Counted from the stretch's first letter, positions 10,172 to 19,125 are shown. The stretch is DNA of 64,000 nt from Alteribacter lacisalsi (GCF_003226345.1 NZ_PDOF01000001.1:1674001-1738000); one strand, 5' to 3'. Program-made: numbers and translations. Notes: generated from the letters alone by a model not told the origin.

Positions 10172-10582
10172 TTATTTCTCATTTCCTTCGATCTCTTCTT
10201 TTTTGCTTTCTTCAAACTGAACGCCTACAACATGGACGTTAACACCTTTCAGTTCTATCGCCGTCATGTTTTTCAGCGTTTGAAAAATGTTTTCCTGAAC
10301 TTTTTTGCACACGTCAGGAATGGATACACCGTAATTTGTAATTACAAATACGTCTACATTGATCCCGTCATCCTGAAGATCCACCTTCACACCTTTACCG
10401 TGAGTGCTTTTGCGGCCGAGCCGTTCTGCGACTCCTGAGGCAAAGTTGCCTCTCATCGTTGCCACTCCGTCAATTTCAGATGCGGCTAATCCCGCAATGA
10501 CTTCAATAACCTCTGGTGAGATTTCAACTTTACCCAGATCAACATTATCGTGTGACATATCAATCAGCTGGTTGTCTTTCAT
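10172..10582 (-). CDS. yqhY: Asp23/Gls24 family envelope stress protein YqhY
   Basis: A 136-residue Asp23-family protein with the motifs VEISPEVIEVIAGLAASEIDGVATM, GVKVDLQDDGINVDVFVITNYGVSIP and the VQENIFQTLKNMTAIELKGVNVHVVGV end. In B. subtilis YqhY is conserved next to accBC, and its loss deregulates acetyl-CoA carboxylase. The start at 10582 follows AAGGAGGAACTGTTG; eight extra upstream codons are disregarded. It starts 14 bp after accC ends, inside the same operon. Confidence 0.9.
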   Translation of the reverse strand: MKDNQLIDMSHDNVDLGKVEISPEVIEVIAGLAASEIDGVATMRGNFASGVAERLGRKSTHGKGVKVDLQDDGINVDVFVITNYGVSIPDVCKKVQENIFQTLKNMTAIELKGVNVHVVGVQFEESKKEEIEGNEK

Positions 10583-10595
10583 CAACAGTTCCTCC

Positions 10596-11957
10596 TTACT
10601 CGTCATCGCTTTCCGGTTTTAACGGATAGTTTTCCAGAAACTTCGTATTAAAATCACCGCTCACGAAAACTTCATGGCTGAGTAGACGAAGATGGAATGG
10701 AATCGTCGTGTCTACACCTTCGATGACAAATTCACCGAGCGCTCTTTTCATCCGGGCGATCGCTTCTTCGCGGGTCTCACCATAAGTAATAACTTTTGCA
10801 ACCATGGAATCATAGAACGGTGTAATTGTATAGCCCGGATAAACCGCACTGTCTACACGGACACCAAGGCCACCCGGCGGCAGGTACATCTCTACTTTTC
10901 CAGGTGAAGGCATAAAGTTCTTGTCAGGATTTTCTGCATTAATCCTGCATTCCATGGACCAGCCGTTAAACACCACATCTTCCTGAGCGTAAGTGAGTTT
11001 TTTTCCGCCTGCAACAAGAATCTGCTCTTTTATCAAATCAATACCCGTAACCATCTCTGTTACCGGATGTTCCACCTGAATCCGTGTGTTCATTTCCATA
11101 AAGTAAAATTTGCCGGTGTGATCGTAAATGAACTCCACTGTTCCTGCGCCTACATAATCAACAGCTTCGGCAGCACGGACGGCTGCATCTCCCATTTCCT
11201 TCCGCTTTTCAGGTGTGAGGGCAGGGCTGGGTGTCTCCTCCACAAGCTTCTGGAGTCTGCGCTGAATGGAACAGTCCCGCTCACCGAGGTGAATCGTATT
11301 TCCATGAGTATCGGCAAGCACCTGAATTTCAACATGGCGGAAGTCTTCAATAAATTTCTCCAGATACACACCAGGGTTACCGAAATTCGCACGTGCTTCA
11401 TTCTGCGTAACAGAAATTCCTTTGCGAAGTTCTTTTTCATCCCTTGCAACCCGAATGCCTTTTCCTCCCCCGCCGGCTGTCGCTTTGATGATAACAGGAT
11501 AGCCGATTTCCTCAGCTACACGCACACCATCCTCAACGTCTTTAATGATGCCATCTGAACCCGGGACAACCGGCACGCCGGCTTTGTCCATTGTTTTACG
11601 GGCCACGTCTTTTGTTCCCATTTGGCTGATCGCTTCAGGGGACGGCCCGACAAACGTAATATTACACGCTGAGCAGATTTCGGCAAAGTCAGCGTTTTCC
11701 GCCAAAAAACCGTAACCCGGATGAATACCGTCCACCTGTGTTAACGTTGCTACACTCATGATATTCGTGAAGTTCAGGTAACTTTCCGCTGACGATGTCG
11801 GTCCAATACAGTAGGCTTCATCTGCCATTCTCACGTGCAAAGCCTCTTTATCAGCCTGGGAATAAACAGCAACCGTTTCGATCCCAAGTTCCTGACAGGC
11901 ACGAATAATCCGTACCGCTATTTCTCCTCTGTTGGCAATAAGCAGTTTCTTTATCAT
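10596..11957 (-). CDS. accC: Acetyl-CoA carboxylase, biotin carboxylase subunit
   Basis: ATP-dependent carboxylation of biotin on AccB, first half-reaction of malonyl-CoA formation. It is an ATP-grasp enzyme of about 453 residues, beginning [20 protein letters not shown]. Visible are the glycine-rich loop [15 protein letters not shown], the HVEIQVLAD strand, the active-site stretch [15 protein letters not shown] and [16 protein letters not shown]. An ATG three codons earlier (11966) is an alternative start. The gap to accB is only a few bases, so translation is probably coupled. Confidence 0.96.
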   Translation of the reverse strand: MIKKLLIANRGEIAVRIIRACQELGIETVAVYSQADKEALHVRMADEAYCIGPTSSAESYLNFTNIMSVATLTQVDGIHPGYGFLAENADFAEICSACNITFVGPSPEAISQMGTKDVARKTMDKAGVPVVPGSDGIIKDVEDGVRVAEEIGYPVIIKATAGGGGKGIRVARDEKELRKGISVTQNEARANFGNPGVYLEKFIEDFRHVEIQVLADTHGNTIHLGERDCSIQRRLQKLVEETPSPALTPEKRKEMGDAAVRAAEAVDYVGAGTVEFIYDHTGKFYFMEMNTRIQVEHPVTEMVTGIDLIKEQILVAGGKKLTYAQEDVVFNGWSMECRINAENPDKNFMPSPGKVEMYLPPGGLGVRVDSAVYPGYTITPFYDSMVAKVITYGETREEAIARMKRALGEFVIEGVDTTIPFHLRLLSHEVFVSGDFNTKFLENYPLKPESDDE

Positions 11958-11969
11958 ACGCGTCATCCC

Positions 11970-12488
11970 CTACTCCGGTTTAACCAGAAACAGTTCCTGG
12001 CCGTATTCCACGAGCTGACCGTTTTCTACGAGTATCTCGACAATTTCGCCCTTTACTTCAGCTTCAATTTCATTCATCAGTTTCATGGCTTCTACAATAC
12101 AGACAACATTGTCAGGCTTTACTTTATCTCCCTGGTTCACGTAAACAGGTGAATCAGGTGACGGTGCTTCATAAAATGTTCCGACCATAGGAGATGTAAT
12201 GGCATGAAGCCCTTCACGGTCAGTGCTTTTCCCTTTATCTTCAGTCTCTTCTGCCGCTTTTTCGCTCTGCTTCTGTGCTGACGGCTCTGGTGCCTTTGGA
12301 GCAGCAGGTGCTTCCTGCGGCGCCTGTGGCTGAGGAACTTCATGCACTACAGTCTGGGCACCTTCTCCCGCACCTTTCACCTGTTTTCTCATCATAATTT
12401 TTTCACCATTTTGTTCGTACTTAAATTCATCGATACTTGATTGATCGATCAGTTTGATCAGTTCACGGATTTCCTGAATTTTCAACAT
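11970..12488 (-). CDS. accB: Acetyl-CoA carboxylase biotin carboxyl carrier protein
   Basis: A 172-residue carrier. The N-terminal helix region [19 protein letters not shown] is followed by a Pro/Ala/Gln-rich linker (about residues 55-100) and a C-terminal biotinyl domain. The biotin lysine is in [15 protein letters not shown], and the protein ends [16 protein letters not shown]. The start at 12488 follows AAAGGAGTG; thirteen codons upstream in the same frame are not family sequence. It is the first gene of accB-accC-yqhY. Confidence 0.96.
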   Translation of the reverse strand: MLKIQEIRELIKLIDQSSIDEFKYEQNGEKIMMRKQVKGAGEGAQTVVHEVPQPQAPQEAPAAPKAPEPSAQKQSEKAAEETEDKGKSTDREGLHAITSPMVGTFYEAPSPDSPVYVNQGDKVKPDNVVCIVEAMKLMNEIEAEVKGEIVEILVENGQLVEYGQELFLVKPE

Positions 12489-12796
12489 ATCAATCACTCC
12501 TTTTACGAGTCTGTGTATGATTGTCATTCCTGCCCTGGCTTCCGCGGGCGTTGACGGTATGTATTAGGAGCAAGTCCCAATTTTATGCTACCGTATTTTC
12601 CCGAAATTGAAAAGGATTTTTACAATAGCGTCTGCCCCAGGGGAAGCCCAGCCGGGAAGCGCTGTCATTTCCTTATAATAGAGTCAGTTTTTTTACGTTA
12701 ACCTGAGATTCTAAAAAACAGGCGGTGCCGCAATCCATTTACACTGAGAATAACGATTCATCAAGTGCACAAGGAGATTCTGACACCGCAGCAGTT
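12489..12796. other. Intergenic region upstream of accB
   Basis: 308 bp without a gene. On the minus strand a weak promoter can be drawn (TTTTCA at 12608-12613, TAGCAT at 12585-12590, 17-bp spacer). A long imperfect hairpin closed by GCGGTG / CACCGC (12784-12789 with 12722-12727) and followed by TTTTTT (12714-12719) may end the transcript of the unknown ORF to the right. Nothing else stands out. Confidence 0.4.
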
Positions 12797-13147
12797 TTAT
12801 TGCTCTTCTTCAACTTCCGGCTTTTCTGCCTTTTCAATCTTGTACTCCCTAAAAATAGGAATTTCGGAAAGATTATCGGGAATTTTACCTTTTTCAAGTA
12901 GAATAATTTTCACTGTATTTTTGTTTCTTGCCATATGGTACTTTTCGCCATATTCATTTTCCTGGGCATACCGCTTCAGGCTCTGATAGTCTTCTTCCTG
13001 AATGGAAATCGGTTCGGTGTCTTCTTCTGCATCTTCTTCCTGAGTAAATCCTACATCAAATTCAACGATTTGAATTTTATCATTTTTAATGTTGCGTGTC
13101 TGTTCCAGTACCGCTTTGGCACCTTCGGTTAAATCAGACCATTCCAT
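12797..13147 (-). CDS. Unknown acidic protein, 116 aa
   Basis: Not recognised. It is highly acidic, with runs of Glu and Asp near residues 36-46 (QEEDAEEDTEPISIQEED) and a Glu-rich C-terminus, and no membrane segment. A GGAGAG site lies before the ATG. It sits between accB and spoIIIAH, two genes adjacent in B. subtilis. No nucleic-acid or catalytic motif is visible. Coding is supported by its length with no competing frame and by a plausible start; function is unknown. Confidence 0.6.
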   Translation of the reverse strand: MEWSDLTEGAKAVLEQTRNIKNDKIQIVEFDVGFTQEEDAEEDTEPISIQEEDYQSLKRYAQENEYGEKYHMARNKNTVKIILLEKGKIPDNLSEIPIFREYKIEKAEKPEVEEEQ

Positions 13148-13417
13148 ATCGGATCTCTCCTTTTCAATTTGTCTGGCATTCCTTCTTACGCCATCCAGGT
13201 CTCTCCCCTTCTGGTGAAATTATGTAGAAATCCAATGTGCTGTGCGGCTGCAGCCGTTCCCTGAAATCTTTTCTGGCTATGCATCGGACAGTCTCTTTTC
13301 ATGTTAGCATTTCCAAGACGTAATTATACCATCAGAAGCGAATAAAATCATTAACTATCCCTGTTTTACCGAAAACAGGCTTTTTGCTTCTAAGCAAATC
13401 ACAAAGCGGAAAAAATC

Positions 13418-13530
13418 CCCACAGACTCATTCGTGATGAAAAGAGAAGTATAGATCGGTTCGATTAACCTGCTCTGCATTATATTTGTTCGGATCCCTGT
13501 CTCAAAAAAAACACTTCTGTGCCCCAGCTC
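13418..13530. repeat. Fragment of dispersed repeat (second family)
   Basis: TTTGTTCGGA followed after a short gap by AACACTTCTGT, and CCCCACAGA further left, match one arm of the element at 46313-46499 in reverse. About 60 bp of unrelated sequence separates the CCCCACAGA and TTTGTTCGG blocks here. Function is unknown. Confidence 0.5.
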
Positions 13531-13549
13531 CTGATTCTTTAAAAAACAA

Positions 13550-13726
13550 GGCTCTGTTAAAGTCAGTTGTTGATTTTCTCTCACTGCGCTCCCTTTCCGC
13601 GGGCGCCACTGCAGCCTCCTCGGGAAAATCGCCCTGCGTGGTCTTCTGCCGGTGCTCTCCCCGCAGAAGTGTCGCTCATTCGCTCCAATCAACTTTATTA
13701 AATCAAAATTAAGCATTAACAGAGCC
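13550..13726. mobile_element. MITE-like element, copy 1
   Basis: 177 bp bounded by perfect 11-bp terminal inverted repeats GGCTCTGTTAA / TTAACAGAGCC. It is flanked on both sides by the direct repeat AAAAACAA (13542-13549 and 13727-13734), a target-site duplication. The interior contains the Bacillaceae dispersed-repeat core (CCCGCGGAAAGGGAG, CCCGAGGAGGCTG, GATTGGAGCGAA). No transposase is encoded. A second copy in opposite orientation lies at 19594-19771. Confidence 0.75.
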
Positions 13727-13732
13727 AAAAAC

Positions 13733-13760
13733 AAAAAAAGCAGGAGGTTCTCCCCCTGCT
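13733..13760 (-). terminator. Intrinsic terminator of the spoIIIA operon
   Basis: GCAGG / CCTGC with inner GGGAGAACCT, followed on the minus strand by seven T and then TTTTTGG. The MITE-like element is inserted into the continuation of this T-run. Confidence 0.8.
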
Positions 13761-13769
13761 TTCGTGCTC

Positions 13770-14372
13770 TTAGTTTGACTGATAGCCGACCATTATATTA
13801 TCGGCCCCAAGTTCCTCATAGGCAAGTCTCTTAATCTGGACGGCTTCTTCTTTTGAAAGCCCTTCCGCTTTTACATAAATTCTGACCTGTCCGTCTTCAG
13901 TAATGACAAGTGCATCTTCATAGCCCTTTGCTTTAATCAGAGTTTCCAGTAGTTCTTCTTTCTGTGCCATGGCCTGGAGGGCTTCCCGGCCGTCAAATGC
14001 CTGGCTTTGTACATCCGCACTGGCTTCTGCTGACGCAATGACATCGGCATATTCTTCATTGGCCTTCCCACGGGCATCCTGACGCTGCAGCCTGATCATT
14101 TCAAACATTTCATCTGCACTCATCGTTGCATACTGTGAAGTTTCCGCTGAAGCCGTAGTATCTTCGATCTCGACAAATGTAACACTGTCATCGTTTTGAA
14201 GCTGTGCTTCAAGATCCTCGCCTTCCACCGCTTCTGTAACGCCGTTTTGATCCTGATTATCTTCAGGCAGACCTGCGAAATCCTGATTGTTAATGTTGAT
14301 GTAATAGACCGACAGGACAATAATCAGACTAAGCATAGTCAAGAGCCAAACTGTTTGACGTTTCAATACCAT
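13770..14372 (-). CDS. spoIIIAH: Stage III sporulation protein AH
   Basis: A 200-residue mother-cell protein with one N-terminal transmembrane helix (about residues 7-26) and an extracytoplasmic ring-forming domain resembling the YscJ/FliF fold. It is known to bind SpoIIQ from the forespore across the intermembrane space. The C-terminal stretch KAEGLSKEEAVQIKRLAYEELG is conserved. It is the last gene of the operon, abutting spoIIIAG, and is followed by a terminator. Confidence 0.93.
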   Translation of the reverse strand: MVLKRQTVWLLTMLSLIIVLSVYYININNQDFAGLPEDNQDQNGVTEAVEGEDLEAQLQNDDSVTFVEIEDTTASAETSQYATMSADEMFEMIRLQRQDARGKANEEYADVIASAEASADVQSQAFDGREALQAMAQKEELLETLIKAKGYEDALVITEDGQVRIYVKAEGLSKEEAVQIKRLAYEELGADNIMVGYQSN

Positions 14373-15044
14373 TTACGATTCCCCCTCATTTTTTTTCGGC
14401 ATCACTGACACTCTGTGTGTGGGTACATCAAGCACCCGGCTGACCGCCTCTACTACAGAGGTTTTTATTTGAATGTTGTCTACCCCTTTGGCTACAACCA
14501 GGACACCTCTTACATCCGGTTTTTCCACCCGCTGTAGCAGCGGTTCTTCCTTGTCCCCGCTTCTGATAATCACAACCTGCTCATCCTTTGTTGTGTCATG
14601 CACCTGCCGCTTACCACCTTCACGATCCGTTTCATCAGTCAGCTGTTCTTTTGAATTAACATTTGTCTGATATACTTGTTTTTCCGTTTCTGCCAAATTG
14701 ACGACAACCGTTACGTCGGAAACACCAATCATCTGCTCCAGCGCTTTTTTCAGCTGGGACTCATAAATCGACTCATACTCCCCCATAGTCAGGGGGCCGT
14801 CGGAATTCCCTGATTTAAAGACCGGTTCAGCTTCCGGTTCCGGCTCACTGGTGCCGCTCTCATCAACTCCTGCTGCAGGAAGCAGCACCTGTTCATCACC
14901 TCCTGAAGTAACCACGTTACTTACAATCATGAAGAAAAGCCCGAGGAAAAGGAGAAGAAGTAAATATTTTAGATTTACTTTTTTCCATTTGCCTGTTTCT
15001 TTATATTGGTCAAGCCAGGACCGATTCTTTTTTTCCTCAGTCAT
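14373..15044 (-). CDS. spoIIIAG: Stage III sporulation protein AG
   Basis: A 223-residue single-pass protein (membrane helix about residues 26-46) whose outer domain forms a large ring in the forespore feeding channel. MGEYESIYESQLKKALEQMIGVSDVTVVVNLAETEKQVYQTN and the late RGVLVVAKGVDN stretch are typical. It overlaps spoIIIAF by 8 nt and is joined directly to spoIIIAH. Confidence 0.93.
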   Translation of the reverse strand: MTEEKKNRSWLDQYKETGKWKKVNLKYLLLLLFLGLFFMIVSNVVTSGGDEQVLLPAAGVDESGTSEPEPEAEPVFKSGNSDGPLTMGEYESIYESQLKKALEQMIGVSDVTVVVNLAETEKQVYQTNVNSKEQLTDETDREGGKRQVHDTTKDEQVVIIRSGDKEEPLLQRVEKPDVRGVLVVAKGVDNIQIKTSVVEAVSRVLDVPTHRVSVMPKKNEGES

Positions 15045-15696
15045 GCGATCCTCCTCCTTTCATTTCCAGTTCAATTAACGTCTCTGGTATATTCCAGGTT
15101 TCTGCCAGGAAAGCTCTTATCTCTTCACTGCCGGTTATGCCAGATGAATGTGAGTCTTCGATGGGTTCTTCCTCCCCTGTCAGGATGACAACCGCCTCCA
15201 CAGGGACGATCAGGTTGTCCGGATCTTCATCTCCCTCAGGGTTTGGGTGTGGTTCAGCCAGAGTAATACGTACAGCTCCGACACCTTCAAGAACCTCTTC
15301 TCCCTCGGTATACTCATTCATCTCCACTTCTATGGATGCCGGCACCACTCCAAACTTTTTTTCAAGATCGTCTGACACTTGTCTTGTTAATAGGACAGCC
15401 ATGTATTCAGAAATATATGCGCGTGTCCCATCATCTATATCTATTTTCTTTTGCTGAAGAGAAGTTTCATGACTTCCGTAATCGTCATCCACCCATTCGG
15501 CCATTGCATGGAACCATTCTTCCGGATCGGAATGGAAAACCGATAGAATAGGCTGAATCATAACCATCAGGACCATCAGCCCCACCACAAGTTTGACATA
15601 CCGCTGCAGGCTTGAGTTTGGAAGAAGAAGCTCCAGTATCGCCGCGAACAGGACAAGCATAATGATGTTGGCTACCCACTCTGTTACAAACGCCAT
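15037..15696 (-). CDS. spoIIIAF: Stage III sporulation protein AF
   Basis: A 219-residue protein with two N-terminal membrane helices (about residues 6-25 and 35-52) and a soluble C-terminal ring-building-motif domain. The start MAFVTEWVANIIMLVLFAAILELLLP and YVKLVVGLMVLMVMIQPIL are typical of SpoIIIAF. It overlaps spoIIIAG. Confidence 0.92.
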   Translation of the reverse strand: MAFVTEWVANIIMLVLFAAILELLLPNSSLQRYVKLVVGLMVLMVMIQPILSVFHSDPEEWFHAMAEWVDDDYGSHETSLQQKKIDIDDGTRAYISEYMAVLLTRQVSDDLEKKFGVVPASIEVEMNEYTEGEEVLEGVGAVRITLAEPHPNPEGDEDPDNLIVPVEAVVILTGEEEPIEDSHSSGITGSEEIRAFLAETWNIPETLIELEMKGGGSHD

Positions 15697-15743
15697 AAAA
15701 CTCCTCCTTCCTTCTGCAGACTGAAATTTAGTTTAACCTGCCT

Positions 15744-16946
15744 TCACCGCATCATGAGAGACAGGTTTCCTGAAATAATCATGATCGTAATGGATAGAAA
15801 AAACATCAGACAAACCGCTGAGAGGGCGGCAAATACATACAAAACGGATTTTCCTATAATGGAAAGTGAAGCGATGATCGGGCCCCCGCCAAGCGGCTGA
15901 AGGACAGCAGCGGCAAATGAATAGATCAGAGCCAGGGAAAGGACTTTCAGTGCTGGAAAAATACAGATCAGAAGTAACAGCACCAGGCCGGCAACACCAA
16001 CTGTATTTTTAATGAGAACCGAGGCTCCCATCACTGTATCGGCGGCATCAGTAAACATCCTCCCTACGACCGGAACAAAATTTCCCGTTACAAATTTAGC
16101 GGTTTTTATGGCAATTCCGTCTGCTACAGCCGCCGTTGCCCCCTGCACACTGATGACACCGAGAAAAATAGTGAGAAAAATCCCCAGTCCCCCGGCAGCG
16201 ATATTGCGGAGCAGATCGGCAAGCTTGGTCACTTTATAATGATCTGTCATGGTGCTGACGATGCTTAACAGCGCACTCATAAACAGAAGGGGCAGCACAA
16301 AGTACTGAACAAAAAGTCCGCTTGTATGGACAAGAAAGACGATCATCGGGTGGAAGAGAGCAACCGACGTCACACTGCCTGTACTCGCCATCAGCACGAG
16401 CAGGAGCGGCAGCAGCGAAATCATAAAGTTGGACATCGCCTCGATGGTCTGCTGGGTAAACTGAATCGCTACATGAAAGCTGTTTAAGGCAATAATCAGA
16501 AGCACCATGTACGTGATCGCGTAAGCTACTTTACTGATGGAATGCTTCTCAAACGCCTGCTGGAGCTGGGAAAGAATCATACTGAAGATAGCAAGAAGAA
16601 TCAGCGTACCAAGCAGCTTTCCGTTTACAATGATTTCGTGAAAGAGAAATTTCAAAAAGCCGAACAGCCACTCTTTAATTGAGAAAGGCTTGTCTGACTG
16701 AATAAATTCAAGGAGTGACCCCTTATAGCTTTCCGGGAGAAAACCACCGTAGTTCTGCAGTACATCATCCCAGTAGCCTCTGATGTCATCAATGCCCAGT
16801 TGTTCAAGCTGCTGCTCCATAAATTCTTCCTGATCCATTACAGAACTGTTTTCTTCTTCCGCCGCTGCAGCAGAGGGAAGAAGAACTGAAAGTATAAAAA
16901 TAAAAAACAGGACAGAAGCGGCGCGCTTTTTCCACCGAATCTCCAT
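15744..16946 (-). CDS. spoIIIAE: Stage III sporulation protein AE
   Basis: A 400-residue polytopic protein with an N-terminal signal peptide (basic start, hydrophobic core, cleavage likely after PSAAAA near residue 29), an acidic outer segment, then about eight membrane helices. It is one of the export-like core components of the SpoIIIA-SpoIIQ channel that keeps the engulfed forespore active. The motif GNFVPVVGRMFTDAADTVMGASVLIKN is visible. It is separated by 15 bp from spoIIIAD. Confidence 0.94.
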   Translation of the reverse strand: MEIRWKKRAASVLFFIFILSVLLPSAAAAEEENSSVMDQEEFMEQQLEQLGIDDIRGYWDDVLQNYGGFLPESYKGSLLEFIQSDKPFSIKEWLFGFLKFLFHEIIVNGKLLGTLILLAIFSMILSQLQQAFEKHSISKVAYAITYMVLLIIALNSFHVAIQFTQQTIEAMSNFMISLLPLLLVLMASTGSVTSVALFHPMIVFLVHTSGLFVQYFVLPLLFMSALLSIVSTMTDHYKVTKLADLLRNIAAGGLGIFLTIFLGVISVQGATAAVADGIAIKTAKFVTGNFVPVVGRMFTDAADTVMGASVLIKNTVGVAGLVLLLLICIFPALKVLSLALIYSFAAAVLQPLGGGPIIASLSIIGKSVLYVFAALSAVCLMFFLSITIMIISGNLSLMMR

Positions 16947-16961
16947 TCTTCCCCTCCTCTT

Positions 16962-17351
16962 TTACGCAGGTAGCAGTCCGATCACCGTTTCAATAATGAC
17001 GGAAATAATTGGAATGGCCATAATCATGATCAGCACTTTTCCCGCAAGCTCAATTTTCGAAGCCATCGCACCCTGCCCTGCGTCCTTGGCGATTTGGGCT
17101 CCGAATTCCGCAATATAGGCGATACCGATAATCTTAAGGATCGTCTGGACATAAACCATATTAATGCTCGCGTTTTCTGCAAGTTCCTCAAGCATCGTTA
17201 TGATGGTACTGATCTTTCCGGCAAGAAAGATAAAAATCAGTATTCCTGTAAAAACCGTAAGCAGAAAGGCAAATACCGGTTTGTGCTCCTTTACTACAAG
17301 AGCAAGAAAGGTGGCGATCAGCCCAAGGCCTACAATCTGAATAATTTCAAT
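16962..17351 (-). CDS. spoIIIAD: Stage III sporulation protein AD (apparent ATT start)
   Basis: A 129-residue membrane protein of the SpoIIIA channel. Conserved KIIGIAYIAEFGAQIAKDAGQGAMASKIELAGKVL lies in the second half. The only ATG in frame (17195) would remove the first ~52 residues, including the conserved IIQIVGLGLIATFLALVVKEHKP. Between the in-frame TAG that ends spoIIIAC (17364-17366) and this conserved region there is no ATG, GTG or TTG. An AGGGGG site lies 8 nt before ATT at 17351, so ATT is the best start; GTT at 17357 is the other possibility. Confidence 0.88.
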   Translation of the reverse strand: MEIIQIVGLGLIATFLALVVKEHKPVFAFLLTVFTGILIFIFLAGKISTIITMLEELAENASINMVYVQTILKIIGIAYIAEFGAQIAKDAGQGAMASKIELAGKVLIMIMAIPIISVIIETVIGLLPA

Positions 17352-17363
17352 CTTAACCGCCCC

Positions 17364-17570
17364 CTAACCCTGGAAGAGGAAGACACTGCGAATCGTCTGG
17401 AACAGGTCATCTACTACGGAGGCAACCAGGAACAGGACGACCACAAAAGCAATCAGCGTTACCCACTGAGCCATATCCTCCTTGCCCATCTGTTTAAGGA
17501 CGGTATGCATCATAGCCACTACAATTCCGACCCCGGCTATCTGAAAAATCAAGCTGATGTCATAACTCAT
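17364..17570 (-). CDS. spoIIIAC: Stage III sporulation protein AC
   Basis: A 68-residue protein with two membrane helices, nearly identical in pattern to B. subtilis SpoIIIAC (ISLIFQIAGVGIVVAMMHTVL, QMGKEDMAQWVTLIAF, VDDLFQTIRSVFLFQG). It is a small component of the channel core. It is in the same frame as spoIIIAD, separated by one stop codon and a 12-nt gap. Confidence 0.95.
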   Translation of the reverse strand: MSYDISLIFQIAGVGIVVAMMHTVLKQMGKEDMAQWVTLIAFVVVLFLVASVVDDLFQTIRSVFLFQG

Positions 17571-17591
17571 CTTCTATCCCCTCTCTCCCGG

Positions 17592-18104
17592 CTAAATCAT
17601 AATCAGCGCGAGCAGAATCCCGCACAGAAAACCGAGACTTTTGTACATGGATTCGTGTTTCTTCTGATTCTCTCTCGCATCATTTTCCTGCTGCTCCAAA
17701 TAAACCAGGGCCAGCCTGAGGTGTTTGCGCTGGTTGTCGAGATCCTGCCTGCCGAGTGTGCGGCCAAACTGAGCCAGCACATCCCACTCACCCTGTTTGA
17801 ACTCCAGGAGACGCTTTACTTTGGCAAGTGTGTCAGCCCACACCTCAGGAGCGAGTTTATCCTCTTTGTTCAGGTCGTCGGCAAATGTTCTGAAAAGGGT
17901 TCCTACAGGCTCTCTAACCTGGGAAGCTACGCGCCTGCATGCTTCTTCAAGAGGAGTCAGGCCGTACACCATTTCGGTTTCCAGGGCCTCCAGTGCGACC
18001 CGGATATCTTTAAGCTGCTTTGTTCGAAGCCGAAGTCGCCGCGCCCATTCCCACCCGATCGCCGTTGATGCTAAAACAATGAATACAATCCCTATCAGTT
18101 TCAT
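17592..18104 (-). CDS. spoIIIAB: Stage III sporulation protein AB
   Basis: A 170-residue protein with an N-terminal membrane helix (about residues 3-22), a long helical GspF-like cytosolic part (RTKQLKDIRVALEALETEMVYGLTPLEEA) and a C-terminal membrane helix. Its start overlaps the end of spoIIIAA by 4 nt (ATGA-type), indicating coupled translation. Confidence 0.93.
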   Translation of the reverse strand: MKLIGIVFIVLASTAIGWEWARRLRLRTKQLKDIRVALEALETEMVYGLTPLEEACRRVASQVREPVGTLFRTFADDLNKEDKLAPEVWADTLAKVKRLLEFKQGEWDVLAQFGRTLGRQDLDNQRKHLRLALVYLEQQENDARENQKKHESMYKSLGFLCGILLALIMI

Positions 18105-19045
18105 TTCATTCTCACCTTCAGTTCCCTGGGGTCGGCCGGACGTTTCTGTTGAATGCTTCCCCGGTCTGTGCGGCTGAATTTCGTCAATTCGATATATTGT
18201 ACAAATGCTTTTTGTTCAAAAAGAGCGCGGAGCGTCGGCCTGCCTTTTACATCCTGTACATCGCTCCCGTGAACAGATGCAATCACCGTGACACCTGCGT
18301 GGACGGCTTCCATAACAGCTTCAGCATCTTCCGGACGCCCAAGTTCATCTACAACAATAATGTCCGGGCTCATAGACCTGATAAGCATCATCATTCCTTC
18401 TGCTTTTGGACACCGGTCCAGTATATCCACACGATTGCCGAATTCATGCTGCGGCACGCCCATGACACACCCTGCAAGTTCTGATCGTTCATCAACGATG
18501 CCGACCGTCTGCGGGGCAAGGTTTCGTTCCGGCAGCCCCTGACTTGCAATTCTGGCGATGTCACGCAGGAGTGTTGTTTTTCCAGTTTTTGGAGGACCTG
18601 TGATAAGGGTGTGAACCCAGCTTCCATTTACAGCAAGTCTACCCAGATAAGGGAGAGCTGCCCCTTTGGACTGCCTGGCAATCCGGATATTGAATGAACC
18701 TATATCCCTGATTCCTTTGACCATGCCTTTTTCTGTCACGACTCTGCCTGCCAGGCCTACCCGGTGGCCGCCCGGGATCGTAATATAGCCACGTTTAAGC
18801 TCCTCTTCAAGTCGGTATACGGAGTGCCCGCTCAAATAACTCATAACAAAAGCACCGTCTTCGGCAGTCACCACGTATGGACATGTGGAACCGTAAGGGA
18901 GCAGCCAGGACCCCTCAGCCGTAAGAATTTCAAGCGGCCGACCAATCCGGATCCGAATTTCCTCAATTTTCTTTCGCACTTGTTCAGGTATCGCCGTTAC
19001 AAGATCTTTAAGCGTTCCCGGAAGAACATCAAAAACTTCCTTCAC
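18101..19045 (-). CDS. spoIIIAA: Stage III sporulation protein AA (secretion ATPase)
   Basis: A 314-residue AAA+ ATPase related to secretion ATPases and R3H-type nucleotide binders. Walker A is GPPKTGKTT near residue 151, Walker B is DIIVVDELGRPEDAEA, with VIASVHGSDVQD nearby. It is the first gene of spoIIIAA-AH and is expected to be under sigma-E in the mother cell. Confidence 0.95.
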   Translation of the reverse strand: MKEVFDVLPGTLKDLVTAIPEQVRKKIEEIRIRIGRPLEILTAEGSWLLPYGSTCPYVVTAEDGAFVMSYLSGHSVYRLEEELKRGYITIPGGHRVGLAGRVVTEKGMVKGIRDIGSFNIRIARQSKGAALPYLGRLAVNGSWVHTLITGPPKTGKTTLLRDIARIASQGLPERNLAPQTVGIVDERSELAGCVMGVPQHEFGNRVDILDRCPKAEGMMMLIRSMSPDIIVVDELGRPEDAEAVMEAVHAGVTVIASVHGSDVQDVKGRPTLRALFEQKAFVQYIELTKFSRTDRGSIQQKRPADPRELKVRMK

Positions 19046-19088
19046 GTTTTCACCCCACTATGGACAGACACAGGTTGTACTACTTCAA

Positions 19089-19116
19089 GATTTATGCCCG
19101 TTTTTGACGGATATGC
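19089..19116 (-). promoter_or_regulatory. Candidate sigma-E promoter of spoIIIA operon
   Basis: On the minus strand GCATATC (19110-19116) and CATAAATC (19089-19096), 13 bp apart, resemble the sigma-E consensus (GHATANT, ~14 bp, CATAHANT). They lie about 45 bp before the spoIIIAA start. Confidence 0.5.
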
Positions 19117-19125
19117 GGAATCAGC

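Larger units (their letters stand above)
13148..13769. other. 622-bp non-coding interval with repeat elements
   Basis: Contains, left to right, unassigned AT-rich sequence, a repeat fragment related to the element at 46313-46499 (about 13418-13530), a MITE-like element (13550-13726), and the spoIIIAH terminator. A 111-codon open frame across it on the minus strand lies in the repeats and is not a gene. Confidence 0.7.

Noticed and set aside
13399-13734. 111-codon open frame on the minus strand
   Set aside because: It runs through the MITE-like element and another repeat fragment; composition and position argue against a gene.
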